Source: Rapidithrix thailandica (lineage in GTDB: Bacteria; Bacteroidota; Bacteroidia; Cytophagales; Flammeovirgaceae). Taken from it: a stretch of 64,000 nt of DNA. Position 1 is the stretch's first letter. Every line of letters starts with the position of its first letter. Below the pieces are notes generated by a model. That model was not told where the DNA came from. It ran no database searches and worked only from the letters and a program-made list of their open reading frames with translations. Location of the stretch: assembly GCF_039710355.1 (NCBI RefSeq), contig NZ_JBDKWZ010000007.1:1-64000 (forward strand). Direction: 5' to 3'. Shown piece after piece: positions 1 to 7,251 of the stretch. A program made the translations under genes and the position numbers.

Positions 1-166
1 TTTTAATTTCCCCTGTCGTCGTTTCGAAAGGGTGAGCAAAATTCGTTAATCTTTTTCTTTTCTCCAAATTTTTCTGAAAGTTTTTTTCGATCTTTTTCGA
101 AGCTAACACCCTCATACTCAATCACTTTCCCCTCTCTTTTGCTCTTATTTTCTGTAATTGCGAGTG

Positions 167-197
167 CAAAGGTAAAAAACATCTTTCAAATCACCAA
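167..197 (-). promoter_or_regulatory. Inner leftward promoter (Bacteroidota sigma type)
   Basis: Read on the minus strand, a TACCTTTG element (167-174) follows a TTG (195-197) after 20 bases. This fits the Bacteroidota housekeeping promoter (TTG, about 19 bp, TAnnTTTG). A second promoter of the same orientation lies 121 bp upstream. Tandem strong promoters with TTTGCA-type -7 ends are typical of rRNA operons in this phylum, so a stable-RNA operon to the left is likely but not visible. Confidence 0.65.
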
Positions 198-287
198 AAC
201 TTTTTTAAGTTTTTTTTTAACCCCTCTCATTTTACATCCTCCGTCTTCCCTTAGTTTTTCTCGCTGCTTTCCCTCTGAAAGCGGTTG

Positions 288-317
288 CAAAAGTAGCAAT
301 CCCAACCAACTTTCCAA
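288..317 (-). promoter_or_regulatory. Outer leftward promoter, near-perfect consensus
   Basis: On the minus strand TTG (315-317) is followed after exactly 19 bases by TACTTTTG (288-295) and then CAACCGCTTTC. This is the best match to the Bacteroidota promoter consensus in the left part of the window. It points out of the window and is arranged in tandem with the promoter at 167-197. Confidence 0.7.
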
Positions 318-498
318 ACCCCTATCCCATCTTTTTTTTAACCCATCACCTAACATACTGAATACAAAAACTTTATATACAAAACTTTTTTTGAGATGAT
401 CTTTGAGCTTGGTTTATTTAGCAAGGGAATGGACTAATCAAGTTAATAAAATTCTCAGATAAAAAGAACTGCTTTCTAAAAAAATACTCAGAAAAAAA

Positions 499-1011
499 TC
501 ATTTTCTGGGTTTCTTATACACTGGTACAGTGCTACAAGGCTCTCCGTACATAATAGATTTGACAAAAGGCTGGAGTTTGCTGGCAATTTCCACATAGGC
601 AGAGGAAGGCACCGGGATGTCTCCACAGCCTTTGATCACAACCATCTTGTCCTGATAATCTTCCGCTTTGATTTGCTGTAATGCCTCTATGAACAACCGG
701 TCCTCTAATTCCTCCAAAGTCCCAAACACCACTTTTTGTGCATGAGGAGTAAGCTTTACACTTAATAACATATACGCCCACTGTGGGATAATCGCATCAC
801 TTGAACAAATGACCGCAACAAACTGCCCTTGATATTGGCTCCAGTCCGTGTTTTTAATATAGTCCCGAAAGTCTTTTTCCCTGAGAAGCAGGCCCTGAAA
901 AAGCTGCTCTTTAATATCCAACAATACCCGCTCGCCTTGTGGATAGTACTCGGCCAAGTCTAAGGTAATAAGGCCACTTTTGGCTACGCGGTTTACAATA
1001 GGTTCTTCCAT
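499..1011 (-). CDS. DUF2480 family protein
   Basis: A 170-residue soluble protein that I recognise as the DUF2480 family, a small uncharacterised family largely confined to Bacteroidota and of about this length. It has no signal peptide and no membrane segment. The start MEEPIVN and the internal stretch around residues 75-90 (ICSSDAIIPQWAYMLL) are typical. Four cysteines are scattered, with no metal-binding cluster. It stands alone: the next gene on the same strand is 355 bp upstream, and the left side is the leader of another operon. The function is unknown; family membership is recalled, not computed. Confidence 0.8.
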   Translation of the reverse strand: MEEPIVNRVAKSGLITLDLAEYYPQGERVLLDIKEQLFQGLLLREKDFRDYIKNTDWSQYQGQFVAVICSSDAIIPQWAYMLLSVKLTPHAQKVVFGTLEELEDRLFIEALQQIKAEDYQDKMVVIKGCGDIPVPSSAYVEIASKLQPFVKSIMYGEPCSTVPVYKKPRK

Positions 1012-1366
1012 GATAAATAAAACAGTTAATCTATAGTTTTTAAATTTAGTTTAGGCCACCGATGTTCAATATTCCAACGATGGGTGTATGATGTGAAAAG
1101 AGACTGAGTCCTCCGGTAGGATCTTAGGATATATGGTATAGTTTAAAAACAAAACAGTCCATCTATCCATTTCCTGATCTTTCGCCTTCTTATATAAAAC
1201 AGGTTCTATCTCCCCGACTATTGACAAACGCTCATATATTATAGTAGAAAGAGTTGCTCCTTTGCTTCAAGAGCCAGGAAGAACTTTATTCAACTCCCTA
1301 TTCAAAAAGAATATGCCCCTTTGAACAGGCATCCTAATTTTTTAGGATACAAAGTTTAAGTAAGCC
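1012..1366. other. Intergenic gap, nothing recognised
   Basis: About 355 bases between the DUF2480 gene and the cupin gene, both on the minus strand. It should contain the promoter of the DUF2480 gene, but I find no full TTG/TAnnTTTG pair, no strong hairpin and no plausible small gene. Confidence 0.5.
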
Positions 1367-1843
1367 CTAAACAGTAAAGCCTAGTTCTTTCAAAATTCTA
1401 GCATTGAACGCCAAAGCATCCGGATCCTCCTCTGTAGGAGCCCAAGGAGCAAACCCTTTATCACTGTTAGGATCATAAGGCCCATCTTTCACTTCATAAA
1501 TAACCGTATCCGGTTCCAAGACAATTAAAGAATGATAGGTTCCTTCCGGAATTTCTACGCCAAAGCCCCCCTCTGCCTGGGACAATACCGTATGATCGGC
1601 TATTTGCCCTTCCTCTGTAAATTCCACAATCAGCAATTTGCCTTGCAAAACGAGAAAGGCTTCTCTTTTGGGAGGGTTGGCGTGCTTATGTGGCGTAATG
1701 TATGTATCCGGTTGCAAAGCATTCAACATCCTTTGAAGAGTATCTTCGGCTTCGGTATGGAAATTATAGTTTTTGCGTTTGCGGGCAGAACCTTCAGCTT
1801 GTCTGCAAACTTCGTCTAACAGTGTTTGGTCAATTTTAATCAT
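1367..1843 (-). CDS. WbuC family cupin-fold metalloprotein
   Basis: A 158-residue single-domain cupin resembling WbuC, a protein often found near O-antigen gene clusters and of unproven activity. The metal-site pattern is visible: His52, His54 and Glu61 in the first cupin motif (around TPHKHANPPKREAF) and His104 in the second (IPEGTYHSLI). The start at 1843 gives MIKIDQTLL, the usual family N-terminus. An in-frame ATG 36 bases further upstream would add a hydrophobic stretch of 12 residues without family support, so it was rejected. No sugar-nucleotide genes lie nearby, so a link to polysaccharide synthesis is not supported here. Confidence 0.8.
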   Translation of the reverse strand: MIKIDQTLLDEVCRQAEGSARKRKNYNFHTEAEDTLQRMLNALQPDTYITPHKHANPPKREAFLVLQGKLLIVEFTEEGQIADHTVLSQAEGGFGVEIPEGTYHSLIVLEPDTVIYEVKDGPYDPNSDKGFAPWAPTEEDPDALAFNARILKELGFTV

Positions 1844-1940
1844 AAGTATCAAAAAAATTAGCAACCGACACCCGGTCAACTTAAATTAAAAGTTAAGAGA
1901 GGAGCCATCCTCATTCGTTAGTTGTTTTACCCATTCAAGA

Positions 1941-1948
1941 CAAAGATA
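1941..1948 (-). promoter_or_regulatory. Candidate -7 element for the cupin gene
   Basis: The minus strand reads TATCTTTG, a full match to TAnnTTTG, about 100 bases upstream of the cupin start. No TTG stands at the expected 19-20 bp distance, so only the -7 half is supported. Confidence 0.35.
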
Positions 1949-2135
1949 TGGAGTGAAACCAAAGAAGCCTAAGCAATACAAAGTCAATTACCCTTGAGCA
2001 TTTTTCTTCGTGATGGTGTAATTTTAAACAAAATGGATCACAGAAGACTTCCTAGCCTGTTTATTTCATAAATGAATAAACCGGTTTCAACGATTTTCGA
2101 AACAGAGGTGTCCTAAGAAAAGGAACATACAGCCC

Positions 2136-3263
2136 ATGCAAACAAAAATATATTTCATCACCCTATTGACCAGCCTGGTTGGCATCAGCTTCTACCAATG
2201 CTCTTCTTCTGATTCTGAAAAAGAGACACCCAACCCAAAGCCCCTGCTGGATTACCCTGAGTACTTTGGCAATTCCTTTCTCATTCCGGAAGACAACCCT
2301 ACGGACCTATCGCGGGTGGAATTGGGAAGAATGCTCTTTTATGAAAAGAAGCTTTCGGGAGATAATAGTATGAGTTGTGCCAGTTGCCACCAACAAAAAC
2401 AGGCATTTACCGATGGAAAGCAGTTCAGTACGGGAATCGATGGAATCAAAGGCTCCAAAAATGCCATGTCCATCGTGAATTTACTTTGGCAGCGCAAGTT
2501 CTTTTGGAACGGCAGGGCCAATAGTTTGGAAGAACAAGCTCTTATTCCGATTCAAGACCCTATAGAAATGCATCAAAGCCTGGAGGGGGCCATCAATAAA
2601 TTACAAGGAACCGAATTATACCCCGCTAAATTTAAAGAGGCCTTCGGAAGCGAAACCATCACGGCCGAAAATATTGCAAAAGCCTTGGCCCAATTTGAAA
2701 GAACACTGATTTCGCATAATTCAAAATACGACCAATACCTAAAGGGTACGTACAAACCTACCGAGGAAGAACTATTGGGGATCAACTTGTTTTTTACCCA
2801 TCCCATCCCGGAAATCGGATTGAGAGGAGGAAATTGCGGAGATTGCCATTTAGGAGCGCTTACCAGTGGAGACATCAACGACTTTCAGGGATTTCATAAT
2901 AATGGCCTGGACGGGGAAACGGACTTGGCCCCCGGGCTGATGACCGTTACCCAACAAACCTATGACCGGGGTAAGTTCAAAGCTCCCTCACTTCGAAACA
3001 TTGCATTAACGGCTCCCTATATGCACGATGGACGTTTCCAATCATTAGAAGACGTGCTGGAGCATTACGATGAGCATATTATAAAAAGCGAAACCTTGGA
3101 CCCTCTGATATTGGAAGCCAGCAATGAACCCATCCACCCGGGGGAACCGGTCAAGCTTTTTTTAACGGAAAAAGAAAAGAAAGCAATCCTGGCATTCTTA
3201 CAGATGTTGACGGACCATGAGTTTATCAACGATGAACGCTTTTCGAACCCTTTTACAAAATAA
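2136..3263 (+). CDS. Di-haem cytochrome c peroxidase/MauG-like lipoprotein
   Basis: A 375-residue exported protein of the bacterial di-haem peroxidase (CcpA/MauG/MbnH) superfamily. Two c-type haem motifs are visible: CASCH at 81-85 and CGDCH at 234-238. An N-terminal hydrophobic segment is followed by Cys22 and a serine-rich spacer, suggesting a lipoprotein, although the lipobox (FYQC) is weak. The closing MHDGRF and ALTAPYMHDG-type motif is standard for the family. It lies 22 bp upstream of an MbnP-family gene and is followed by a second di-haem gene, so a role in oxidising a tryptophan of the MbnP partner, as known for MbnH, is more likely than simple peroxide removal. That assignment is by context. 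Confidence 0.85.
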   Translation: MQTKIYFITLLTSLVGISFYQCSSSDSEKETPNPKPLLDYPEYFGNSFLIPEDNPTDLSRVELGRMLFYEKKLSGDNSMSCASCHQQKQAFTDGKQFSTGIDGIKGSKNAMSIVNLLWQRKFFWNGRANSLEEQALIPIQDPIEMHQSLEGAINKLQGTELYPAKFKEAFGSETITAENIAKALAQFERTLISHNSKYDQYLKGTYKPTEEELLGINLFFTHPIPEIGLRGGNCGDCHLGALTSGDINDFQGFHNNGLDGETDLAPGLMTVTQQTYDRGKFKAPSLRNIALTAPYMHDGRFQSLEDVLEHYDEHIIKSETLDPLILEASNEPIHPGEPVKLFLTEKEKKAILAFLQMLTDHEFINDERFSNPFTK

Positions 3264-3285
3264 AAAACGCTAACAAAGTAAAACT

Positions 3286-4041
3286 ATGAAGGCTTTTATT
3301 TCATTACTTTTAATCAGCTTACTCATTGTATCCTGCGGAAAGGATGATCCTCAGGTTACTCCTAAAGGAGAGGTGAAATTTATTTTTGATTTTTTAATGA
3401 ATGGGGAGCCTTTGGAATTAAACACAAAAAACTACACCAATGCCAACGGCGATATTTTCCAAGTCAACGAGTTTAAGTTTTACCTTAGTAATTTAAAGCT
3501 AAAAGCTAACGAGGCGCTATTTGAAGAGGCTGAGAGCTATCACTTGATCAACCGGGGAGCCGACAGCAACCAGTTTTCCTTTACGGTGAAAAATGTTCCT
3601 AAGGAAAATTATACGCATTTGGAATTCGGTATAGGAGTAGATCCCACAAAAAACCATTCGCTGGATAATACCGGAGATTTAGATCCCTCCAACAACATGG
3701 CTTGGGACTGGAATACCGGGTATAAGTTTGTGCTGCTGGAAGGAAAGTTTTTTCCTCCAGACAGCGAAGCCAGGGGGTTGATCTACCATATAGGTACCGA
3801 TGAAAATTATAAAGAAGTGACACTGGCTCTGCAGCATTCTTCCCAAAACGCCCCCCTCTTTTCGGAAGCAAGTACCTCTGCTACGGTTAGAATAGAAGTA
3901 GAACTTTCTCAAATGTTCGAGGCTCCCAATGTTATGAATTTCGCAGACAACAATGTGGTGATGATGGGTGAAGTCAGCCAGAAGGTTGTAGAAAATTACA
4001 CTCAAGGGATGTTGAAGGTGGTATCTGTTGAAGTCCGATAA
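3286..4041 (+). CDS. MbnP family copper-binding lipoprotein
   Basis: A 251-residue lipoprotein (LLIVSC, Cys17) of the MbnP family. In characterised MbnP a copper(I) site is formed by histidines and a kynurenine produced from tryptophan by the di-haem partner MbnH. Here the conserved Trp140-Asp-Trp142 stretch (NNMAWDWNTGYKF) is a candidate for the modified tryptophan; His86, His111, His124, His168 and His184 are candidate ligands. Beta-strand-rich, no other domains. It sits between two MauG/MbnH-like genes with short gaps (22 and 17 bp), so the three are probably one operon. Copper handling is established for the family and inferred here. Confidence 0.8.
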   Translation: MKAFISLLLISLLIVSCGKDDPQVTPKGEVKFIFDFLMNGEPLELNTKNYTNANGDIFQVNEFKFYLSNLKLKANEALFEEAESYHLINRGADSNQFSFTVKNVPKENYTHLEFGIGVDPTKNHSLDNTGDLDPSNNMAWDWNTGYKFVLLEGKFFPPDSEARGLIYHIGTDENYKEVTLALQHSSQNAPLFSEASTSATVRIEVELSQMFEAPNVMNFADNNVVMMGEVSQKVVENYTQGMLKVVSVEVR

Positions 4042-4058
4042 CCGTAAAAAAAGAAGGA

Positions 4059-5147
4059 GTGACCCCCAGCCTGATAAACATACTCTATTTTCTTTTGAGT
4101 AAATTCAAAGCGAACTATACACTATATATATATAGTATAGGGCTGCTTTGTTTTTTAAGTGCTTGCCAAAAGCCCTCTCCTCAAGAGCCGGTCGTATCAG
4201 TACCTGTGACCTTGGCTGACAGCCTGCCATCTCCGGCTCATAACCCCATAAGTCGCGAAGGGGTTGCCTTAGGCAAACTTTTATTTCACGATCCTGCACT
4301 ATCGGGGAATAACTCGATCTCCTGTGCCACTTGTCATGTTCAACCGTTAGGCTATGCAGACGGACAAACCTTAAGTACCTTGGGAAGCAGTCAGCAAGCG
4401 CTTTCCAGGCATACGTTGCCCTTAATCAACCTTGCCTGGCGAAAAGAACTCTTTTGGGACGGAGGGGTCAAAAACTTGGAATCGGTAGCTTTTGCTCCTT
4501 TATTACATCCGGATGAAATGGCACAAAACCTGAAAGAACTCCCCCAAGAACTCCGTCAACGGAAAGAGTACCGGCTGCGTTTTAAAACCGTGTTCGGCTC
4601 CGATAGCATTACCAATGCCATGATCGCCCGGGCTTTGGCCCAATACCAACGCACCTTGATCTCCGGCAATTCCAAATATGACCGTTTTATAAAAGATGCC
4701 GCAGGTTTTTCGGAATTAGAATTAAAAGGCTTGGAATTGTTTACAAAAAATTGCAGTGGCTGCCATCCTCCCCCTTTCTTTACAGATGATGATTACCACC
4801 ATATTGGCTTGGACAGTGTATATCAAGAAGGGGCATTAGGAATCCTTCAGGGCAGATTCCGGATTACCAGGGATAGTACGGACATGGGCAAATTCCGAAC
4901 CCCTACCCTACGCAATGTAACCGCTACAGCGCCTTATATGCACGATGGCCGCTATCCCACTTTACAACACGTATTGAATCACTACCGGGAAAAAGTACTC
5001 CCGGTTCCTTCACTTGACCCGGCTTTGTTACAAGACCCTCAAAAGCCCGGGCTGTCGTTGAGTTCTACAGAACAAACCGCTTTGATAGCATTTTTACACA
5101 CATTGACGGACTCTGCCTTTCTGTATCAACCCTCTTCTGTAAAATAG
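4059..5147 (+). CDS. Second di-haem peroxidase/MbnH-like lipoprotein
   Basis: A 362-residue paralogue of the di-haem protein two genes upstream. Haem motifs are CATCH (89-93) and CSGCH (232-236); a long hydrophobic N-terminus ends in LSAC (Cys36), a good lipobox. The called start is GTG at 4059, 17 bp after the MbnP stop; a purine-rich AAGAAGGAG lies directly against it, closer than usual, and a TTG about 36 bases downstream is an alternative start. The two di-haem proteins share the AQYQRTLIS/AQFERTLIS and APYMHDGR motifs but differ around the second haem, where this one lacks the roughly 12-residue insertion. Either could be the MbnP-modifying enzyme. Confidence 0.82.
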   Translation: MTPSLINILYFLLSKFKANYTLYIYSIGLLCFLSACQKPSPQEPVVSVPVTLADSLPSPAHNPISREGVALGKLLFHDPALSGNNSISCATCHVQPLGYADGQTLSTLGSSQQALSRHTLPLINLAWRKELFWDGGVKNLESVAFAPLLHPDEMAQNLKELPQELRQRKEYRLRFKTVFGSDSITNAMIARALAQYQRTLISGNSKYDRFIKDAAGFSELELKGLELFTKNCSGCHPPPFFTDDDYHHIGLDSVYQEGALGILQGRFRITRDSTDMGKFRTPTLRNVTATAPYMHDGRYPTLQHVLNHYREKVLPVPSLDPALLQDPQKPGLSLSSTEQTALIAFLHTLTDSAFLYQPSSVK

Positions 5148-5436
5148 AAGCCAGGGTAACTTTACAGGTGAATCATATCTCTGTAAGCAATACAACTGAA
5201 AGCACGCCTTTCACAAGAAAACAGCTGTTAATTTTTGTCTTTACAAATACGCTAAATTTACTTATCTTTAAATAAGCTCCTCCATCTAATCCATCCCGCA
5301 ACCCCTTTATACATTGCGACACTCACTTCAACCAACCTTCTTCACAACATATGTATTGGCTTCACCCAGTTTTAGTTATATTCCAATAATTATTTATCAC
5401 AACTAACATTTTCCTAATCACCTCAAAACCAATTCT

Positions 5437-6861
5437 ATGGAAGTTTTAGAAGCTACCACCCTGACCGGGACTCATACTTCACTTGATGAGGCGGCATTAG
5501 AGAATTTGCGTTCTCAGATACAAGGAGAACTACTGTTGCCAGAAGACATAAATTATGAAAAAGTCCGCCAATTGTGGAATGGCATGATTGACCGGAGACC
5601 AGCCCTGATCGTGCGCTGTATCGGCACTTATGATGTGGTACAAGCCGTAAATTTTGCCCGGGAAAACAACTTGCCGGTTGCCGTAAAGAGCGGAGGGCAT
5701 AATGTAGCCGGCAATGCTGCTTGTAACGGAGGGGTGATGGTAGATTTATCAGTAATGCGTTCTGTGTATGTTGACAAAAAAAACAAAACCGTCCGGGCAG
5801 ATGGCGGATGCCTGTTAAGCGATGTGGACCATGCGACACAAATTTACGGACTGGCTGTGCCCTCCGGCATCGTTTCTCACACCGGTATAGGAGGAATTAC
5901 TTTAGGAGGAGGATTTGGCTGGATCAGCCGGAAACACGGCTTCTCCATTGACAATTTATTATCCGTAGTCATGGTCACTGCCGATGGTCAGGTTCGCCAT
6001 GTCAGTAAAGACGAGCATACAGACCTTTTCTGGGGCATACGCGGTGGCGGAGGAAATTTCGGCATTGTCACTTCTTTCAAATTCCAATGTGTGGATATCG
6101 GCACCGAAGTATACTCCGGATTGCTTGTCACCCCTTTTGCTCAAGCAGAGCCTTACCTGCGTTTTTATCGTGACTATGCCCGCCAGCTTCCCGATGAAAT
6201 GAGTGCCTGGATTGTGCTCCGGAATGCCCCGCCTTTACCTTTTCTTCCTGCTGACATCCATGGGAAATTGGTAGTTGTCACTGCCTTTGCTTATTTGGGT
6301 AAGGCCCAAAAAGGAGAGGATCTGTTAAAACCCTTAAGAGATTTTTGCTCTCCCCATGGGGAAATGCTGGCCATGCACCCTTGGACTGCCTGGCAATCGG
6401 CATTTGACGGACTCAATGCCCACGGAATGCGGAACTATTGGAAGTCACATCATTTAAAAGACCTTTCGGACGAATGCATTGCTCAGATCCTGCATTTTGC
6501 CCGGCACTTCCCAACTCCTCACTGCGAAGTCTTTATTCCGCATATGGAAGGAAAACCCAGTACGGTTCCCAGTGAATCAACCGCTTTTGCCCACCGGAGT
6601 ACACCTTTCCTGATGAACGTACATACCCGCTGGGATGCCGCACATGATGATCAAAAGTGCATTCAATGGGCCCGGGATTTTTATGAAAAAACCAAGCCTT
6701 TTGCGAAAGGTGTATATGTGAATTTTTTGAGTGAAGAAGGAGAAGAGCGCGTGAAAGATGCTTATACAGAAAGCACCTGGAAGCGCTTGGTACAACTCAA
6801 AAAGCAATATGACCCGCAGAATATATTCCGTTTCAACCAGAATATCCACCCTCCGGCTTGA
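5437..6861 (+). CDS. FAD-binding oxidoreductase, berberine-bridge type
   Basis: A 474-residue flavoprotein with an N-terminal PCMH-type FAD domain (about 50-230) and a C-terminal berberine-bridge-enzyme segment (about 425-470, ending NIFRFNQNIHP). His88 in SGGHNVAG is the residue that carries FAD covalently in this family. The second FAD-linking cysteine of bi-covalent members is absent: the equivalent place reads IVSHTGIGG (around 145-153). Glycine-rich GGITLGGGFGW follows. There is no signal peptide, so it is probably cytoplasmic. Members oxidise sugars, alcohols or aromatic compounds; the substrate cannot be read from the sequence. It is a stand-alone gene followed by a hairpin. Confidence 0.85.
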   Translation: MEVLEATTLTGTHTSLDEAALENLRSQIQGELLLPEDINYEKVRQLWNGMIDRRPALIVRCIGTYDVVQAVNFARENNLPVAVKSGGHNVAGNAACNGGVMVDLSVMRSVYVDKKNKTVRADGGCLLSDVDHATQIYGLAVPSGIVSHTGIGGITLGGGFGWISRKHGFSIDNLLSVVMVTADGQVRHVSKDEHTDLFWGIRGGGGNFGIVTSFKFQCVDIGTEVYSGLLVTPFAQAEPYLRFYRDYARQLPDEMSAWIVLRNAPPLPFLPADIHGKLVVVTAFAYLGKAQKGEDLLKPLRDFCSPHGEMLAMHPWTAWQSAFDGLNAHGMRNYWKSHHLKDLSDECIAQILHFARHFPTPHCEVFIPHMEGKPSTVPSESTAFAHRSTPFLMNVHTRWDAAHDDQKCIQWARDFYEKTKPFAKGVYVNFLSEEGEERVKDAYTESTWKRLVQLKKQYDPQNIFRFNQNIHPPA

Positions 6862-6868
6862 CCGGTCA

Positions 6869-6896
6869 GGAAGAAGGCAATTGCATGCCTTCTTCC
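6869..6896 (+). terminator. Hairpin after the FAD oxidoreductase
   Basis: Perfect 11-bp stem GGAAGAAGGCA / TGCCTTCTTCC with a 6-base loop, starting 7 bases after the stop codon. No long T tract follows (ATTATTC), which is common for terminators in this phylum. Confidence 0.6.
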
Positions 6897-7251
6897 ATTA
6901 TTCAACCCCCAAGTGTTTTTTCCTCCATCTTTAAAGCAGTATTTCAGCGACTATTCTGCCAATAATTTGCATAGCCAAAAGATGATCTATATTTTCAATA
7001 GTAAAACCGCAAAAGCGGTTTGGCTTGCGATCTAATGCGGATGAATTTACAGTTCAAACATCATGCATGTATATGTGCTTTTTTTGACAAACACCGTTAC
7101 ATGCATTATCCGCCACTCAGGACTGTACATACCCATCAAAGGGCCAAATTAATTTTGATCCGCTATTTCGGACAGATAACATTTTACTTCCGCACATCTA
7201 ACTCTTTCGGAACCTGGTTCCAACTGAAATCGACCGAACGCTCTTGAACCT
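6897..7251. other. Upstream region of treS with inverted repeats
   Basis: The stretch holds no convincing gene. It contains AAACCGC-AAAA-GCGGTTT (7004-7021), a 9-bp inverted repeat ATGCATGTA / TACATGCAT (7063-7071 and 7098-7106), and a GGAACC-T-GGTTCC palindrome (7209-7221) about 30 bp before the treS start. These could be regulator sites for trehalose synthesis. No full promoter match was found. Confidence 0.35.

Larger units (their letters stand above)
1..498. other. Left-edge non-coding leader region
   Basis: No convincing gene is present here. The stretch is T-rich on the plus strand and carries two leftward promoters (listed separately). Between the inner promoter and the left edge lie about 165 bases of leader-like sequence. 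I infer that this is the upstream region of an operon located beyond the left edge, transcribed away from the window. Open frames in this stretch are low-complexity and overlap the promoters, so they are not called. Confidence 0.6.

Noticed and set aside
139..399. 86-residue plus-strand open frame
   Set aside because: Low-complexity Ser/Phe/Leu translation, overlaps two consensus promoters read on the other strand, no family resemblance.
1844..1879. Upstream ATG of the cupin gene
   Set aside because: It adds 12 mostly hydrophobic residues not found in the WbuC family; MIKID at 1843 is the natural start.
7020..7247. 75-residue open frame directly upstream of treS
   Set aside because: No signal peptide, no recognisable family, lies across inverted repeats of the treS upstream region and has codon use unlike its neighbours.
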